64,000 nucleotides of DNA from assembly GCF_035046485.1 (NCBI RefSeq), contig NC_085138.1, positions 276,005,694-276,069,693 on the forward strand, written 5' to 3'. This stretch comes from Aedes albopictus (Eukaryota > Arthropoda > Insecta > Diptera > Culicidae). Positions within the stretch are counted from its first letter, which is position 1, and the number at the start of each line of letters is the position of its first letter. Of this stretch, positions 40,905 to 52,540 are shown piece by piece. The position numbers and the translations under genes are program-made. The notes under the pieces were generated by a model. The model searched no databases. It was not told where the DNA came from and saw only the letters and a list, made by a program, of their open reading frames with translations.

Positions 40905-43295
40905 TTTTGCCTTTCTCGTACACTAAGTGTACTGGAAAGGCTATATGTTCACTCCAAAAATGACTTTTTGATAGAAGGCCCGGAGGGTCGAGTCACATAT
41001 AGCAATCAACTCAGCTCGACGAATTGAGGTGATGTCTGTGTGTGTATGTGTGTGTGTATGTATGTGTGTATGTGTGTATGTGTACAAAAAAACTCACATC
41101 ACTTTTTGGCAGTAAACCTCAACCGATTTGAATGACCGACGGTTCATTCGACGCGGAATCTGGTCCCATTATTTTCTATTCCGGACCAGTATCCTTGGAA
41201 GGGGCCATACATAAAAATGTAACAAACACATACATGCGACACATCAAACTGCGGCATTTCGGATTACCTGATAAACAGTTAGCAAGAAAACAGTCTCAGA
41301 CCATATCTGAACCAGTAGTGTCCCGGAACCGGTTCCGGGTGTCCCGCCGGAAGTGGCCAAATTTAAAAGTAAACCAAATCCATGCATGCGACATATCCTA
41401 TTGTGGCAATTTTGATAACCTGATGAACAGGTAGCAAAAAAACAGTCTCAGACCATATCTGAACCGGTTGTGTTCCGGAACCGGTTCCAGATGTCCCGCC
41501 GGAAGTGGCCAAATATAAAAGTGAACCAAATCCACTTATGCGACATATCAAAGCGCGACTTTTTTGATGACCCAATGACTGGTTGGCATAAAAAAGACTC
41601 AAACCATATCTGAACCGGTAGTGTTTCGGAACCGGTTCCGGATGTCCCGCTGGAAGTGACCAAAAATTAAAGTGATCCAAACCCGTGTATGCGACACATC
41701 AAACTGCGCTATTTTCGATAACCTGATGAGCAGTGAGCAAGAAAACAGTATCAGACCATATCTGAGCCGGAAGTGTTTCGGAACCAGTTCCGGGTGTTCC
41801 GCCGGAAGTGACCGTATATAAAAGTTGGCAATACTTTTGCATGCGACACATTAAATCGCAGCTTTTCCGACAACTTGATGACCTGTTATCAAGAAAGTAC
41901 GCTACGACCGCATTATGGACTGTCAGTAGTGCCGAAATTAGTTCCTGGTTTCCCGCCGAAAGCGGCTAAATATAAAGTTGAACCCAACCCATGCATGCGA
42001 CACAGCAAAGTGCGGCTTTTGTGATAACCTAATAAACGTTAGCAACCAAATAGGCTTCGACTATTCAAGAGACTATCGGTAGTGTTCCGCAACAGGTTCC
42101 AGGCCGAAAGTGAAACCAAACCCATACATGCGATACCCCATTTAGCTATTTAGGTAACATGATGTACAGTTGCAAGAAAATAGACGCAAGCCATATCAGT
42201 GTGTTACGGAACCGATTCCGGGTGTCCCGCCAGAAATAGTCAAATGTAAAAGAGAACTAATACATGCGACATATCAATAACTTATTCAGTAACATGATAA
42301 ACGGTTAAAAAACAAATCATCTCAGACCTTATTTGAGAGAACCGGTAGTGTTCCAGAACTAGTGACGAGACGAGTAACCCGCCGAAAGTGGTAAACTATA
42401 GAAGGGATCCAAACCATAGCGGCGTTTTTTGATAATCTGATGAACGGTCAACAAGAAATTAGTCTCAGGCCACATCTAGAACTTGTAATTATACTTCGGA
42501 ATCGGTTGCGGGTGTTCCATCAGAAATCATTTATTAGAAGTGAACCAAAATCATGCATGCGATACATAAATAAAATCGCGACTTTTCAAAAAAAAAAAAA
42601 AATCCGAGATGAACAATTGACAAGAACATAGTATCAGACCATATTTGAGACAACCGGAATCGGTTCTAGGTGTCCCACCGGAAGTGGTCAAACGTAAAAT
42701 TTAACAAGACCCATGCAAGCTGCACATGAAAAAGCGGAATTATGAAAGTGAACAAAATAAATGTAAAATCGATAATTCAAATCGTGGCTTTTTGATAGCC
42801 TGTAAACGTTGGGTAAGATTATAAGTGAAGAAATGGTCAAAGTTTTCATTTATGCAAGAGAACAAAATCAAGACCAAAGCGATCTCTTCAAATCACACCA
42901 TTTTAGATTCCTGCGGCGTAAATGTATAATAGGATGGATCAACATTTAATGGAAAAATAATAATTTTATCGCATCAACACCTTATACAGTTTTTTCAATC
43001 TTCAAACTCCTTTTGTTTCTAAAATTACTGCTTACATTTTCTGCATTTTTCTCGTTAGGAAGCCAAATTTTACATGAATCGTGTTCCAATGATAATAATA
43101 TATAGCCTAAAGTGTGCTGAAATAAACATTGGCGAAGATGACAAAGTTACACAAAGATGAAAAGCCAGATAACTATTTTATGAAAAGTGAGAATTTTGCC
43201 TTTACCGATCATTTTGCCTATCTCCTGTATTCGACGAGAAAGGCACTATCACCACTAGGTGGATTAATCTGGGTTTTTTTATTTTGCATTCTGAC
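40905..43295 (+). mobile_element. Repeat element with CTTTCTCGTAC ends and satellite core
   Basis: The left end CCTTTCTCGTACACTAAGTG forms a hairpin with the following GTACTGGAAAGG. It continues with GGCTATATGTTCACTCC, a GT-rich run (41037-41080) and a ~150-bp satellite, and closes with GACGAGAAAGGCAC and ATCACCACTAGGTGGATTAA (a short palindrome). The CTAG near the end and the terminal hairpin suggest a Helitron-like element. The class is unsure. Confidence 0.5.
41200..42770 (+). repeat. Satellite-like tandem array, about 10 units of ~150 bp
   Basis: The word CATGCGACACATCAAACTGC or variants recurs near 41233, 41386, 41537, 41688, 41842, 41995, 42128, 42256, 42555 and 42713. Most units also carry CCGGAACCGGTTCCGG (a 16-bp perfect palindrome) and GTCCCGCCGGAAGTGG. 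Units are more diverged toward the right end. Confidence 0.85.
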
Positions 43296-43576
43296 ATCCC
43301 TAAATTGTCTTGCAAAATAAAGACTACTGCGGCTCAAGTCGAGGCTTGATGAGTGTTTCTAAATTCGAGTTGCATAACACATAGCAGCAGACAGCACTGT
43401 TCATATTCAATGACGAGTAATAACCTTTAATGTTCCTATTCCGATTCGACCCGTAGGTACAATTGACATGAAAATGCGGAAATTTGTTTCCGGACAAATC
43501 CAAGGCGGCCGATGAAGACGCACACCTGCGTGCTGTGAGCACATGTCCGTCCAGAAAATTTAAACAAATGGTAGTT

Positions 43577-44496
43577 GGGGAACTGGGGGTAAGACGCCCA
43601 CGTTAAGGAAGAGTCCAATTTTAACCACGAAACACTTTATAATACACATTTTTTTGGCACTAACATGAAGCACCAATATGTTTCCTTCCAAATGGAAGAA
43701 ACCATAAACCAGTTTTATGTTTTATTACTGAAAAATTCAAGTTTGAAAAAAAGTTTGATTTTCAGAAATTTAGTTTTAATGCGGGGTAAAACGCGCCACT
43801 AGCCACAGCTAACGCCAGGACGCCAAATTGTGTACATATACTTGCGCGCCTGGTTTATTGTCAACTATTATTGTTCGTGAATGGTATACAGTTATTACAT
43901 AATTATGGATCACCTGTAATTATGGGTCAATTCCATGTAAACGTCATAGTGAGCTGTTTTATCAATAATTACTACAAAATGACGCATGGCTGTGTGATTA
44001 GTGAACTTATTAATAGTAAAATTGTGCTGTTGCTTGGTTCCAACTTGTGTTCCACATAATTTGTGCCAGAATTTGGATCTAAATGGCTATTTTAATGTAA
44101 ATAACTAGGGGTGGGCATTTTACCCCACATATGCCTCAGAAGTTTGGACCCTTGTAAAAAAGTTGTAAGGGTCAAATTCGATACTTTTTCCGCTTGGTAC
44201 ACAAATAATGGGAGTGTGCAAAACAGTTTGTGGGGATAGCGAGAAAAAAAATCTTTTAAATGATGTTAAAAAGTGCAAACATTTGACAGGCTAAAATTAC
44301 ATCAAAAGTAACCAAAATCTTTTTTCGAAGTTTTTGTACAATTTGTTTAGTAAAAATATGTAAACTTAAATGTAAAGAAGCATTTTTATTCTTATTTTAG
44401 CGAATGCAATTATAACAAGTACTGAAAATAACGTGGTTTGCCTAAAACAAGGGTGGCGCAACTTGCCCCCTATGGGCGTTATGGCCGCAGTTCCCC
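43577..44496. mobile_element. TIR element with GGGGAACTG ends
   Basis: GGGGAACTGGGGGTAAGACG at the left faces CGTTATGGCCGCAGTTCCCC at the right. The interior has further GGGGTAAAACGCGCC and TTTTACCCCAC words. AT-rich and non-coding. The end match is imperfect. Confidence 0.5.
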
Positions 44497-45448
44497 TTCA
44501 GTTTATAATACAAGCTCCAATGACAGACAATGTGCATTCTTACATGTTGTGAAATGTTAAAAAAACTAGTATGTATAGGCGCTAGAAAAGATCACAGCTT
44601 GACCGTTACCAACATAATTAATTCACACATACTTTGTTGAAGTGCCGTAAGCATTCCTCGAAGTGTCTATCAGCTTATGATAATAAATCTATGTTTGTTA
44701 TGGTCTTAGCCTAGCACCAACAGAATTAAACGATCATTGACAATAAATTTATCAAGTACATAAACCAAACAAATTACAAATAATTGATCGTTGGGCTTCG
44801 ACTGCAGCGCACTTGGAATACGATTTCAGTAGCTTGGTCTTTTCCTTACATGGGTCAAACCTACTGCCTAGCCCTAAGAAGGCATCGCTAGATCCAACAG
44901 CGATTAAATTCATGACTTCAAATTATACGTAAAAGCGCGAGCATGCCTCTGCTTGGAATACCTGGAAGGGGTCGGTCGATAATGCGCATACATAATCCAG
45001 CCTAGTCGCGATGAATCGAATTTATGATCATGTTCGAGCTTGAATGTTTATTCTTTCCGTTTTGAAGTTGCCACTTATTATGTGCACTTGCATTGAATGT
45101 CTAGTCCATCCATACGATCGCGCGGCGTGATTCTCTACATTATTGTTGCTCTTTTACGACTATCCGGGGCGTCCTATGGGTTGCGGCGATGATGCGTCGC
45201 GTGTGCTACTTGGTGCAGCCAGTCAGTAGTAAAAAGAAAGGCCTTCCTCCAAATGCACTTGGTAGGGTGATGGTACACCTTCATGAATGTAATGATCACG
45301 TTGAATGGAACCGTTATAGATGGATGAAAGTGGTGAATAGCTCATTGAGGACAGAAGCTTAGGAGGAATTTTTAATCGGCTTATGATTCAAAATTATGGA
45401 AATATTTAAAATTGTCAATTTGTATTTGCAGCACTCACTTGTCACATA
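44497..45448. other. Intergenic, no recognised feature
   Basis: I see no ORF or repeat I can name. The 45090-45330 part is richer in GC. Confidence 0.3.
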
Positions 45449-45824
45449 TAGGGTGACGAAGGGTATTATCGGCAGGTTTGTTCTCTTCGTCATGGGGTTT
45501 TTCTCAAGTAGCACACTTGTCACAGAAGAGTCACGGCGGCGTAGGTTTTTGTTGCGCAGAAGTCACTGAGACTTACTTCTAACAAATATATACTAACTCG
45601 CTAGAAGTAAGTCACAGTGACATCTGCGCAACAAAAACTTGAACCGCCGTGACTCTTCTGTGACAAGTGTGTTACTTGGGTTGTTGTCCAAATTGCTGAA
45701 ATTTAGATATATAACTCAGCTTGGTTGGGAAGGATTTGAGGTCAACTCTGAGCTCAATAGGTTTAAAAAAAAAAACCCTATGACGAAGAGAACAAAACTG
45801 CCGAAAATACGTAAGTTCCCCTAT
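45449..45824. mobile_element. Two nested palindromic MITEs
   Basis: Outer pair: TATCGGCAGGTTTGTTCTCT (45458-45503) with its mirror at 45772-45822. Inner pair: CAAGTAGCACACTTGTCACA (45504 on) with its mirror ending 45679. The inner one sits asymmetrically, so it inserted into the outer one. Confidence 0.8.
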
Positions 45825-46299
45825 TTATAATATTCAATTTTTATCACCGCAGAGCTTTTGCTCATGTTTAAATTTGACTTATATTATTCATACTGACCCT
45901 ATCATAAAAAAAGTGGCCAATTAGTAAACCAATAGAGCGTCAATGGGTTGCATTGTGATCTACGACGCGATAAATTTACCATAGACAAAATATAACACGA
46001 GGAGAGTAAATTACTTTCCATGTATAAAAAATCGTTATGATATGTTATATTTTAATTTCATCCATTATGTGGGTTCCAAATTTTGTTCATCATCACTCGC
46101 TTACAAACTGAGCTGGCGCAAAAGAGTTTAAGGTTTGTATGGGATTTTCAGTCCAAATATATTGGATATTGGATGACCTCCAGTCTCTCATTCAGCACAT
46201 CGGTTTGACGAGTTCAATTTTGCTCAAAATTGAAAAAAAAAAATGTTGCTCAAAACTTGCGCGCTATATTCAGTCCCTAAATTGCTTCCTGCAGTTTAG

Positions 46300-46560
46300 T
46301 TTGAAAATTTTCCAGTACCGGAGCTGTAGGTGCCGAAGGGCATTTGAACGATTCGGGGGTTCTGTACCGCCCGAATGGTGGTCCAAAAGGTCATCCGGTC
46401 GCTTTTCTTATCCAAGAGTACATGCCAGGAACCCTTTTTTAAAATTGGCGAACACTTCCGTTCGACCTAGTTCTGGCAAAATTTCGTCGATTGTCATAAA
46501 CTGGAGCCGGGGAACCTTCAATGCTTTATTGAGCGGAATTGGGTCCAAGCATATATGAAC
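46300..46560 (-). mobile_element. Gypsy-type reverse transcriptase fragment
   Basis: On the minus strand: CLDPIPLNKALKVPRLQF, then TIDEILPELGRTEVFANFKKGF, the start of a Gypsy RT. After a frameshift it reads on toward LRMPFG-like residues. It lies downstream of an integrase, out of normal order, so it is a separate fragment or a rearrangement. Confidence 0.8.
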
Positions 46561-46654
46561 TAACTTAACAACTGACCCCGTATGGCCACACCTTCTAACC
46601 AGAACGATGTAGCTAACCTACTCAATGTGCTGGTTTTCCTTAACGATAATGCTG

Positions 46655-46815
46655 TCTCATTCGAAGGAAGGAAGGCGATTCGGAATAAATGGATGTTCTG
46701 AACGAAGAGAGATACCGACGGGAGCATCCAGAGGTACAAGGCCCGTCTCGTCGTGAAGGGTTGCTCTCAAAGACCCAGCCTGGAGGTGTATTCGTCGCTG
46801 ACCCTGAATGCCTCT
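46655..46815 (+). mobile_element. Copia-type reverse transcriptase fragment
   Basis: Plus strand: KRDTDGSIQRYKARLVVKGCSQRP, the start of a Ty1/Copia RT domain, with a stop just before it. The rest of the element is absent. Confidence 0.75.
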
Positions 46816-46861
46816 CTCTTCTCGTGCCTTATTGCTATAGGGTGTAAGATCATACAACACC

Positions 46862-48334
46862 CTTAGCTGCTATTCCGTGTGAGATGCAATCATTGAACCT
46901 TGCTCTGTCCTAACACGCTTTTCATGGATTCCATCGCTCTCCTGCGGCCCTGTGTTATTTTCAACCATTTTCAAATGAGCTACATATCGTCTTTCCCTGA
47001 TTTAATCGACTTAACTATTACCTACCCTCCAACCTTTTTAATAACTTCTTCTGCAGAAAAATCTGTTTCTAAATTGTTATACTTCTTCATCCTTTTGTTT
47101 ACAACACGGTCTGCTATGCTAATATCACTTTTCTTCACTCTCCTTTTTGAATTTCCTTAAACTTTTTTTTGCCTTGGATACTGCATTTCGGTAACGTACT
47201 TCTTCATCATTTAAGTTGGCAGATTCAACTTGGGGTAGTTTTTACGAATTTTTCTGACAAACATCAGTTCAGCAGGAGACCTTCCGGTGGTACTATGGCA
47301 CGTTGCGTGATATTTGAGCAGAAACTTCCGCTTGTCTGCTCTCTTGGCCTTTCCCAATTCTTGAGCAAACCGCATCCTTTTCAGCAACGATCTGTTTTGG
47401 CGTTCCACTTCGCCGTTCATGGCATGCCAAAAAGGTATATTATTTACCAAGGCTATTCTGTTATTTTCACAAAACTTCTTGAATTCTTCACTTTTGTTAG
47501 CAAAATTGTGGGCCATTGTCAACACGCATAGTTGAAGGAACCCCATACCGACAGAATATGATGGCAAGTTCTTTGATGGTCTCAGCAGCTGTTATAACAT
47601 TCATCTCGCAACTTCTATACAGCGACTGTAATAATTTACTATAGTAGACTATAGTATAGTGTATACAACCAAAAAATATCGGACCAAGGAAATCAGCAGC
47701 AATATCACTCCATGGCTGATCTGGGATTTCTCGTCGAATCATAGGTCCCGGTGGATTTGGAGTCGATACTAACGTACATCCTTCACACTGTTTCTTCAAA
47801 CCTATCGAGTTTCACGAATTTCTTGACGTCCATTCGAGGCCATCACACTTTCATTCTCAGATGGCTCTTCATCATTCTTCATGGCTCCTGGTTGACCTTC
47901 ATGAGCAATACCCTGGATCTCAGACTACTGGGAACGATGATACGGTCCACCCGTAGGAATACAGTATCAATCAGTGAAGAGAATTGTCAGACAAAAGAGG
48001 CACAAAACAAGCAACAAAGGAGACGCGGCGATTACTCTTTATCCCAACTGGTAACAGATAATGGCATGATCTCGATTTTTTTTGGTGTACGGTGTATCGC
48101 TTCCATATCCTTTCAAAACTCGTGGTGATCCTTTCGTCGACGTTACTACAATGTCCTTCCTGTCTTTCATCATTTTCCACGTTTCCAGCCGAATCAAATT
48201 TGAATCTGCTCCCAAATCAATTGAAAACTTCACCGCGATTCCTCCAATAACTCCATCCAAAAGATTTGTTTGGTTTTCTCCATAGAACAGATAATATACC
48301 TTTTTCGGCTCCAGAAAATCATTACGCTTATCGA
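46862..48334 (-). mobile_element. Gypsy-like LTR retrotransposon, protease and integrase part
   Basis: On the minus strand. 48300-48039 is an aspartic protease (LLDGVIGGIAVKFSIDLGAD, with SNLIRLETW). 47990-47800 is the integrase zinc-finger region (DRIIVPSSLRSRVLLM). 47799-47211 is the integrase core (PWSDIAADFLGPIF, RVDNGPQF, then PFWHAMNGEVERQNRSLLKR with the catalytic glutamate). 47210-46862 is a frameshifted C-terminal part (DEEVRYRNAVSKAKK). RT and RNase H between protease and integrase are missing, and several stops are present. No LTR found. Confidence 0.8.
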
Positions 48335-50650
48335 TTAGTGAAATACTGTGTAAAGTTGAATTTGGATGATGATTCTGAAGAAGCCATTTTGTGATGACAC
48401 AAGAACAGGCCTTAATTTTTCGTGGATCTTGCCACTTCTCGCACTTTCTTCTTGGTTTTCTTCATAAGGTTTTGGACAACCGTTCCGACAATGGTTTTGC
48501 TAGGGTTGACCCAGTTTTTCTTGAATTTGGTGACGTCCTCTGCTCCTCTATAGAGTGTGTGATGGGATTTCGTCCGGGTGCCGGTGTCGCGAGCTTTTGC
48601 TTCAGTCGTTTGATTATTTTTCTTTTTCCCTATTCGGAAGTGAGCATTTCGACGGCGGCGGACCCAGCGTGCATCAGTGTGTGGTGGGATTTCGTCCGGG
48701 TGTTTGCTTCGGTGGTTCGTTTTTTTTTCTATTTTCTATTCGGAAGTGAGCATTTCGGAGTTTCGTGAAGCCTCCCGGTCGACGCGGGTGTAGTTGTTCT
48801 TTTTTTTCCGCATTTTATCATTATGCGCCGGTGGTGCCTTCGCAGAGCACCAAATCGAAGTCGCGATTTTAAAGCATTCACGTAGATGCAAATGTAAGGG
48901 TACATTACATATACACAGTGCTGAAAATTTCATTTCGTCATTTCTAAACTCAACAACCTACAGCTCATTTTAGAACCTGTGAATATGGTAAATGAAAAAC
49001 TTGTGCGGCTAGATCAGTTCTGCAGGAAAGTCACGGAAAAAATGCCAGTTTTGGAATATTTAAGGTAAATGTCACGGACTACCTTTGAAAAATGCCAGTT
49101 GATATTCACGCGCTTGCCTTTGTGATTTGCTCGGCGTCGTGATACACAGACAACCAGCGATGGAGACACATAATGGGTGAGCTCGTTTCATGCTATTATT
49201 TTATTGTGAATATTCGTTGTAAAATTACAAGACTGTCTACGTAGACTTTTTTTTGTATTCTCCAAAGCACATTCTGTATAGTCCGTCACTTCAAGTAACG
49301 GCGCTGACTCTTTTTTTTCCAGACTATATTAAGTTTTGAGAAGAAACATTGATCGATCATCTGATGTGAATGATCCATTCCATTGCTTTCCGCGTAAAGC
49401 GAACAATAGCGCCAAAGTCTTCACGGCATGATTCAAAATCAAGAAGTTATATTATCAAAGTGAATCATGATCCTACGATACATGCTTTAGTAAATATAAC
49501 TCTAAGCGTCGTGTTCAGCTCATCCCTGTGTGGATTGAACTAAAGACTTCTACCTCATATTGTGGTGAAGACGCGTGACAAGATTTTCCTCACTGTTTAA
49601 GTGAGGAAAAATGGTCGAGAGTATCGTGTTGTTCTTTGCTGTGAATGCATCGCTCCTGTATGGAGTGAGTATCCCAGCATAATCATCCGCGTTCGCAATT
49701 ATCTCGCGCGAAATCGAAAACATTAGATACGTGGGTGTTTAGGATTATGTTGTAACTTGTTATAAATGCATATGGTTTGGTTTATTGATGTGTCCTTTGT
49801 TGCGTTCAGCGTATTCCTGCGTGGAATGGTCTTAAAATTTCTACTCCCTGATGGGGTGGAGACGCGCGACAAAATTATTTTATTAGATATGTTTTCGTAT
49901 AGAAAAGTGGACAATTGTGCGCGAAAGTTAGTGTTTATTAATCCATTGTCAAATTTCATCACCAACCATAGGCGACTCCAAGATTAACAATGTACCCTAC
50001 CCTACTAACAAAAATTCCTTCCTGAGACAAACGTGGAGATGCAGCGATTCGTGGTCTTTATAACAACGTTTGTCTCACTAACATTCCCTTCCATCCTCGA
50101 TGACCGCAAGGACGTGGCCGGCGCCGTTATTGACGTTACTATAATGGGGGGCGTTCGGTGTAGTACTAGATTAGTAGTAATGAGCTGAATTTTAGTATGG
50201 TGAGAAGGTCAATTCTCCGTTTCTGCAATGAAATGGTGCAAAAAGCGTAGGTATTATGATTCCTTGCCTAATTTGATGCTGTTTGAGCAAAACTATGGAT
50301 AACTATGTTGTTTATGTTGCAAGAAATGGAGAAAATAACAACACTGTTGCCCAAAGTTTCGCTCAAACAGCATTAAATTAGGCAAGGAATCATAATACCC
50401 ACGCTTTTTGCACCATTTTATTGCAGAAACGGAGAATTGACCTTCTCACCATACTAAAATTCAGCTCATTACTACAAATCTAGTACTTCACCGATCTGTC
50501 CTATTGAGAGCTCTCGAACTGTGCACATTGAGAATAGTAAGCTAGTCCCAAGCCCTATTCATTGGTTCATTGTGCAATTTCGATTGCTTTGGTCAATCAC
50601 GGAGTAGCAACTACGAATTGTGTTGTCATCTATGCTCATGCTCATGCTCC
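48335..50650 (+). mobile_element. Non-autonomous retroposon with monomeric 5' end, copy 1, inserted in the Gypsy element
   Basis: The ~20-bp duplication GAAAATCATTACGCTTATC flanks it (48315-48333 and 50652-50670). On the minus strand the Gypsy frame reads ..DKDKRNDF|LEPKKVYYLFYGENQ.. across the excised insert. The 5' part has two ~123-bp repeats, each starting AGTGTGTG (48553, 48676) with GGGATTTCGTCCGGGTG. The interior has diverged repeats of a TGGTGAAGACGCGTGACAAG type (49560, 49850) and a short ORF at 50039 (MQRFVVFITTFV..). It ends in CATCTATGCTCATGCTCATG. No RT or endonuclease. The 48335-48552 leader is not in copy 2. Confidence 0.75.
50154..50495. mobile_element. Palindromic MITE inside retroposon copy 1
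   Basis: Arms of about 155 bp (CGGTGTAGTACTAGATTAGT ... and mirror ending TAGTACTTCACCG). Copy 2 of the retroposon (61400-63171) lacks it at the matching point, which provides an empty site. The same family occurs at 53889-54281. Confidence 0.85.
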
Positions 50651-51575
50651 GGAAAATCATTACGCTTATCCTTATCTTCCTCTTCTTACTCTGCTGCTAA
50701 TGATTAATCGATAATGTAGATCTTCCTAGGTCTCCTCACAGCTTCTGATCCTTGTTTTTGTTTCCTGCAAACAGTTTCGAAGTGACCCAATTCACGACAA
50801 CGACGACACATACTAACACGTGCTGGACAGTCAGGTGAATTTGCCAAATGACCGAACTGCCCACATGCGAAACAAGATGATTTCGAGCCTTCGAACACCG
50901 TCGGTTTGGTAGCAGGTTAAGGCTCAAGCATCCGTCATCATTTTTCGAAAATAGAAAAGCAGTTTTTCCCCTGTAAATCAAAACAATGACCACGAAAATG
51001 TATTCACTGTATTCTATTCCTCACATGAGATATAGTGAATCCATTTTCGTTGCAAAAATGATTGACTTGAACGAAAAAACTGCTTTCAAATGTTAGATGA
51101 TGACGATGATTTCAATGACGAATGGTTCAACGTTAACGTAACCCCGAATAGCTGCCCACGGTGTGTTTTACGATCTGCTGTTGAGTTTCTGCGCACCGTT
51201 GGTCGTGCCTGGTTTGATCGGTGTGCACCTTCAAATCCTTCATTTGCTGATCCGTATCCTCAATTATCCTATTTCCTCAATTTCTCTGATCGATCGATCA
51301 CATTTGAAAATGGCCTTGTGAAGATCATCCGAACGGGAATTCTTCATCGACCAAATAACTTTCCTTCAAGATTTCTAACGTTTCCACAATTCCAAGAGGT
51401 GTTTTATCATGCTCAAGCAGACTTTGAAAATTCTCTGCAGTTCTACTACTCCCAAGTCAAGCAGTATGGCTCGCTTCATTTTCTGATCGCTATTATACGC
51501 CTCGCAATAGCACTTCAACGATTACTTCCACGTTCCCCACTCTCGAAAAGTTTGCCCTTTTAGATTAACTCACAA
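50651..51575 (-). mobile_element. Gag part of the same Gypsy-like element
   Basis: On the minus strand. 51563-51380 reads WGTWKRSLKCYCEAYN and MKRAILLDLGVVELQRIF, a Gypsy gag pattern over two frames. 50898-50704 holds two CCHC-type zinc knuckles (CFACGQFGHLANSPDC and CRRCRELGHFETVC). Two in-frame stops separate this from the target-site sequence shared with the protease part. 50935-51080 is a small palindrome-like insertion. Dead copy. Confidence 0.75.
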
Positions 51576-51817
51576 CGGAATGGGGGAATTTGACGTGATT
51601 CTTCCATCTGGAATAGTAGTATATACAAATATTCCTACCACATTATCCATGTGCAGACATTTTTTTTTTATTCTAAAATACATTCATTGATGGTATCGGA
51701 TGATGGTTAGGAAAACTTCAAATAATTATCAGGTATTAACATATCCCCAATAATTCATAACTGGAAAGCATGTCATCGGCATTTTTCTATCAAACCGTTT
51801 TGTGCCTTCATTTGTCT

Positions 51818-52035
51818 TAGGGAACCGCGCCACTTGGGCGGTGGCTTCTATATTCGTCTGTTTTCCACTATAACTCAGTCAAATTTGAACCAATTGACAC
51901 AACTTTTGGAATGTGGTGAGATAGGTATAGTATCTACCCGTGTACAACATTTCAAGTCAATTGGTTCAAAATTGACTGAGTTAAAGTGGCAAACAGACGA
52001 CTATAGAAGCCACCGCCCAAGTGGCACGATACCCT
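51818..52035. mobile_element. Palindromic MITE
   Basis: Arms TAGGGAACCGCGCCACTTGG ... CAGTCAAATTTGAACCAATT and mirror, about 90 bp each, with a ~40-base spacer. The layout resembles 37432-37646, and its right end resembles a lone half at 17960-17990. Confidence 0.8.
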
Positions 52036-52540
52036 ACATTAAAATATGTTAATATTCAAGTTGCAGATTTAAATGTGTAAAATTAATGAGGATTCACTTT
52101 ACTGTGAAAACTGATTAAACATCGCGATCACCAAGGCAACCTTTGATTTTTTTTTTTCATTCGCAAAATCATGAAACATTTCAAATAAGCAGAAAATCAT
52201 AGCTTACGCAGCAATTTCATCTGTTTAGTGAATACCCCTAATATAAATATTGTAAATGTGATTGAAATATTCAACGTAAAAACACTTGATATGTGCACTT
52301 TATTCATTTATTTATTTATTGTTTTTTTTTTAGAACGGTATTCTCGAAATGATCTTTTGCCAGTCCCTAGTTGGCTACTAGTTTATTCAACTTTCATCAT
52401 TCCTTACAACGTTACTGGATCGATAAACATTCTTCAGAACGCTCCTTTTTAGAAACTCCCAGGATGCAACCTGTTAATTCAATTTTTTTTTTGCAGAACA
52501 GCCCTAGTTCAATCAACTTCTCCAAATGCTACTAGTTCAG

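Noticed and set aside
47169..48128. Plus-strand ORFs of 120-125 codons
   Set aside because: They lie antisense to the Gypsy integrase and protease.
51090..51563. 157-codon plus-strand ORF
   Set aside because: The opposite strand carries Gypsy gag patterns collinear with the zinc knuckles, so the plus-strand frame is a shadow.
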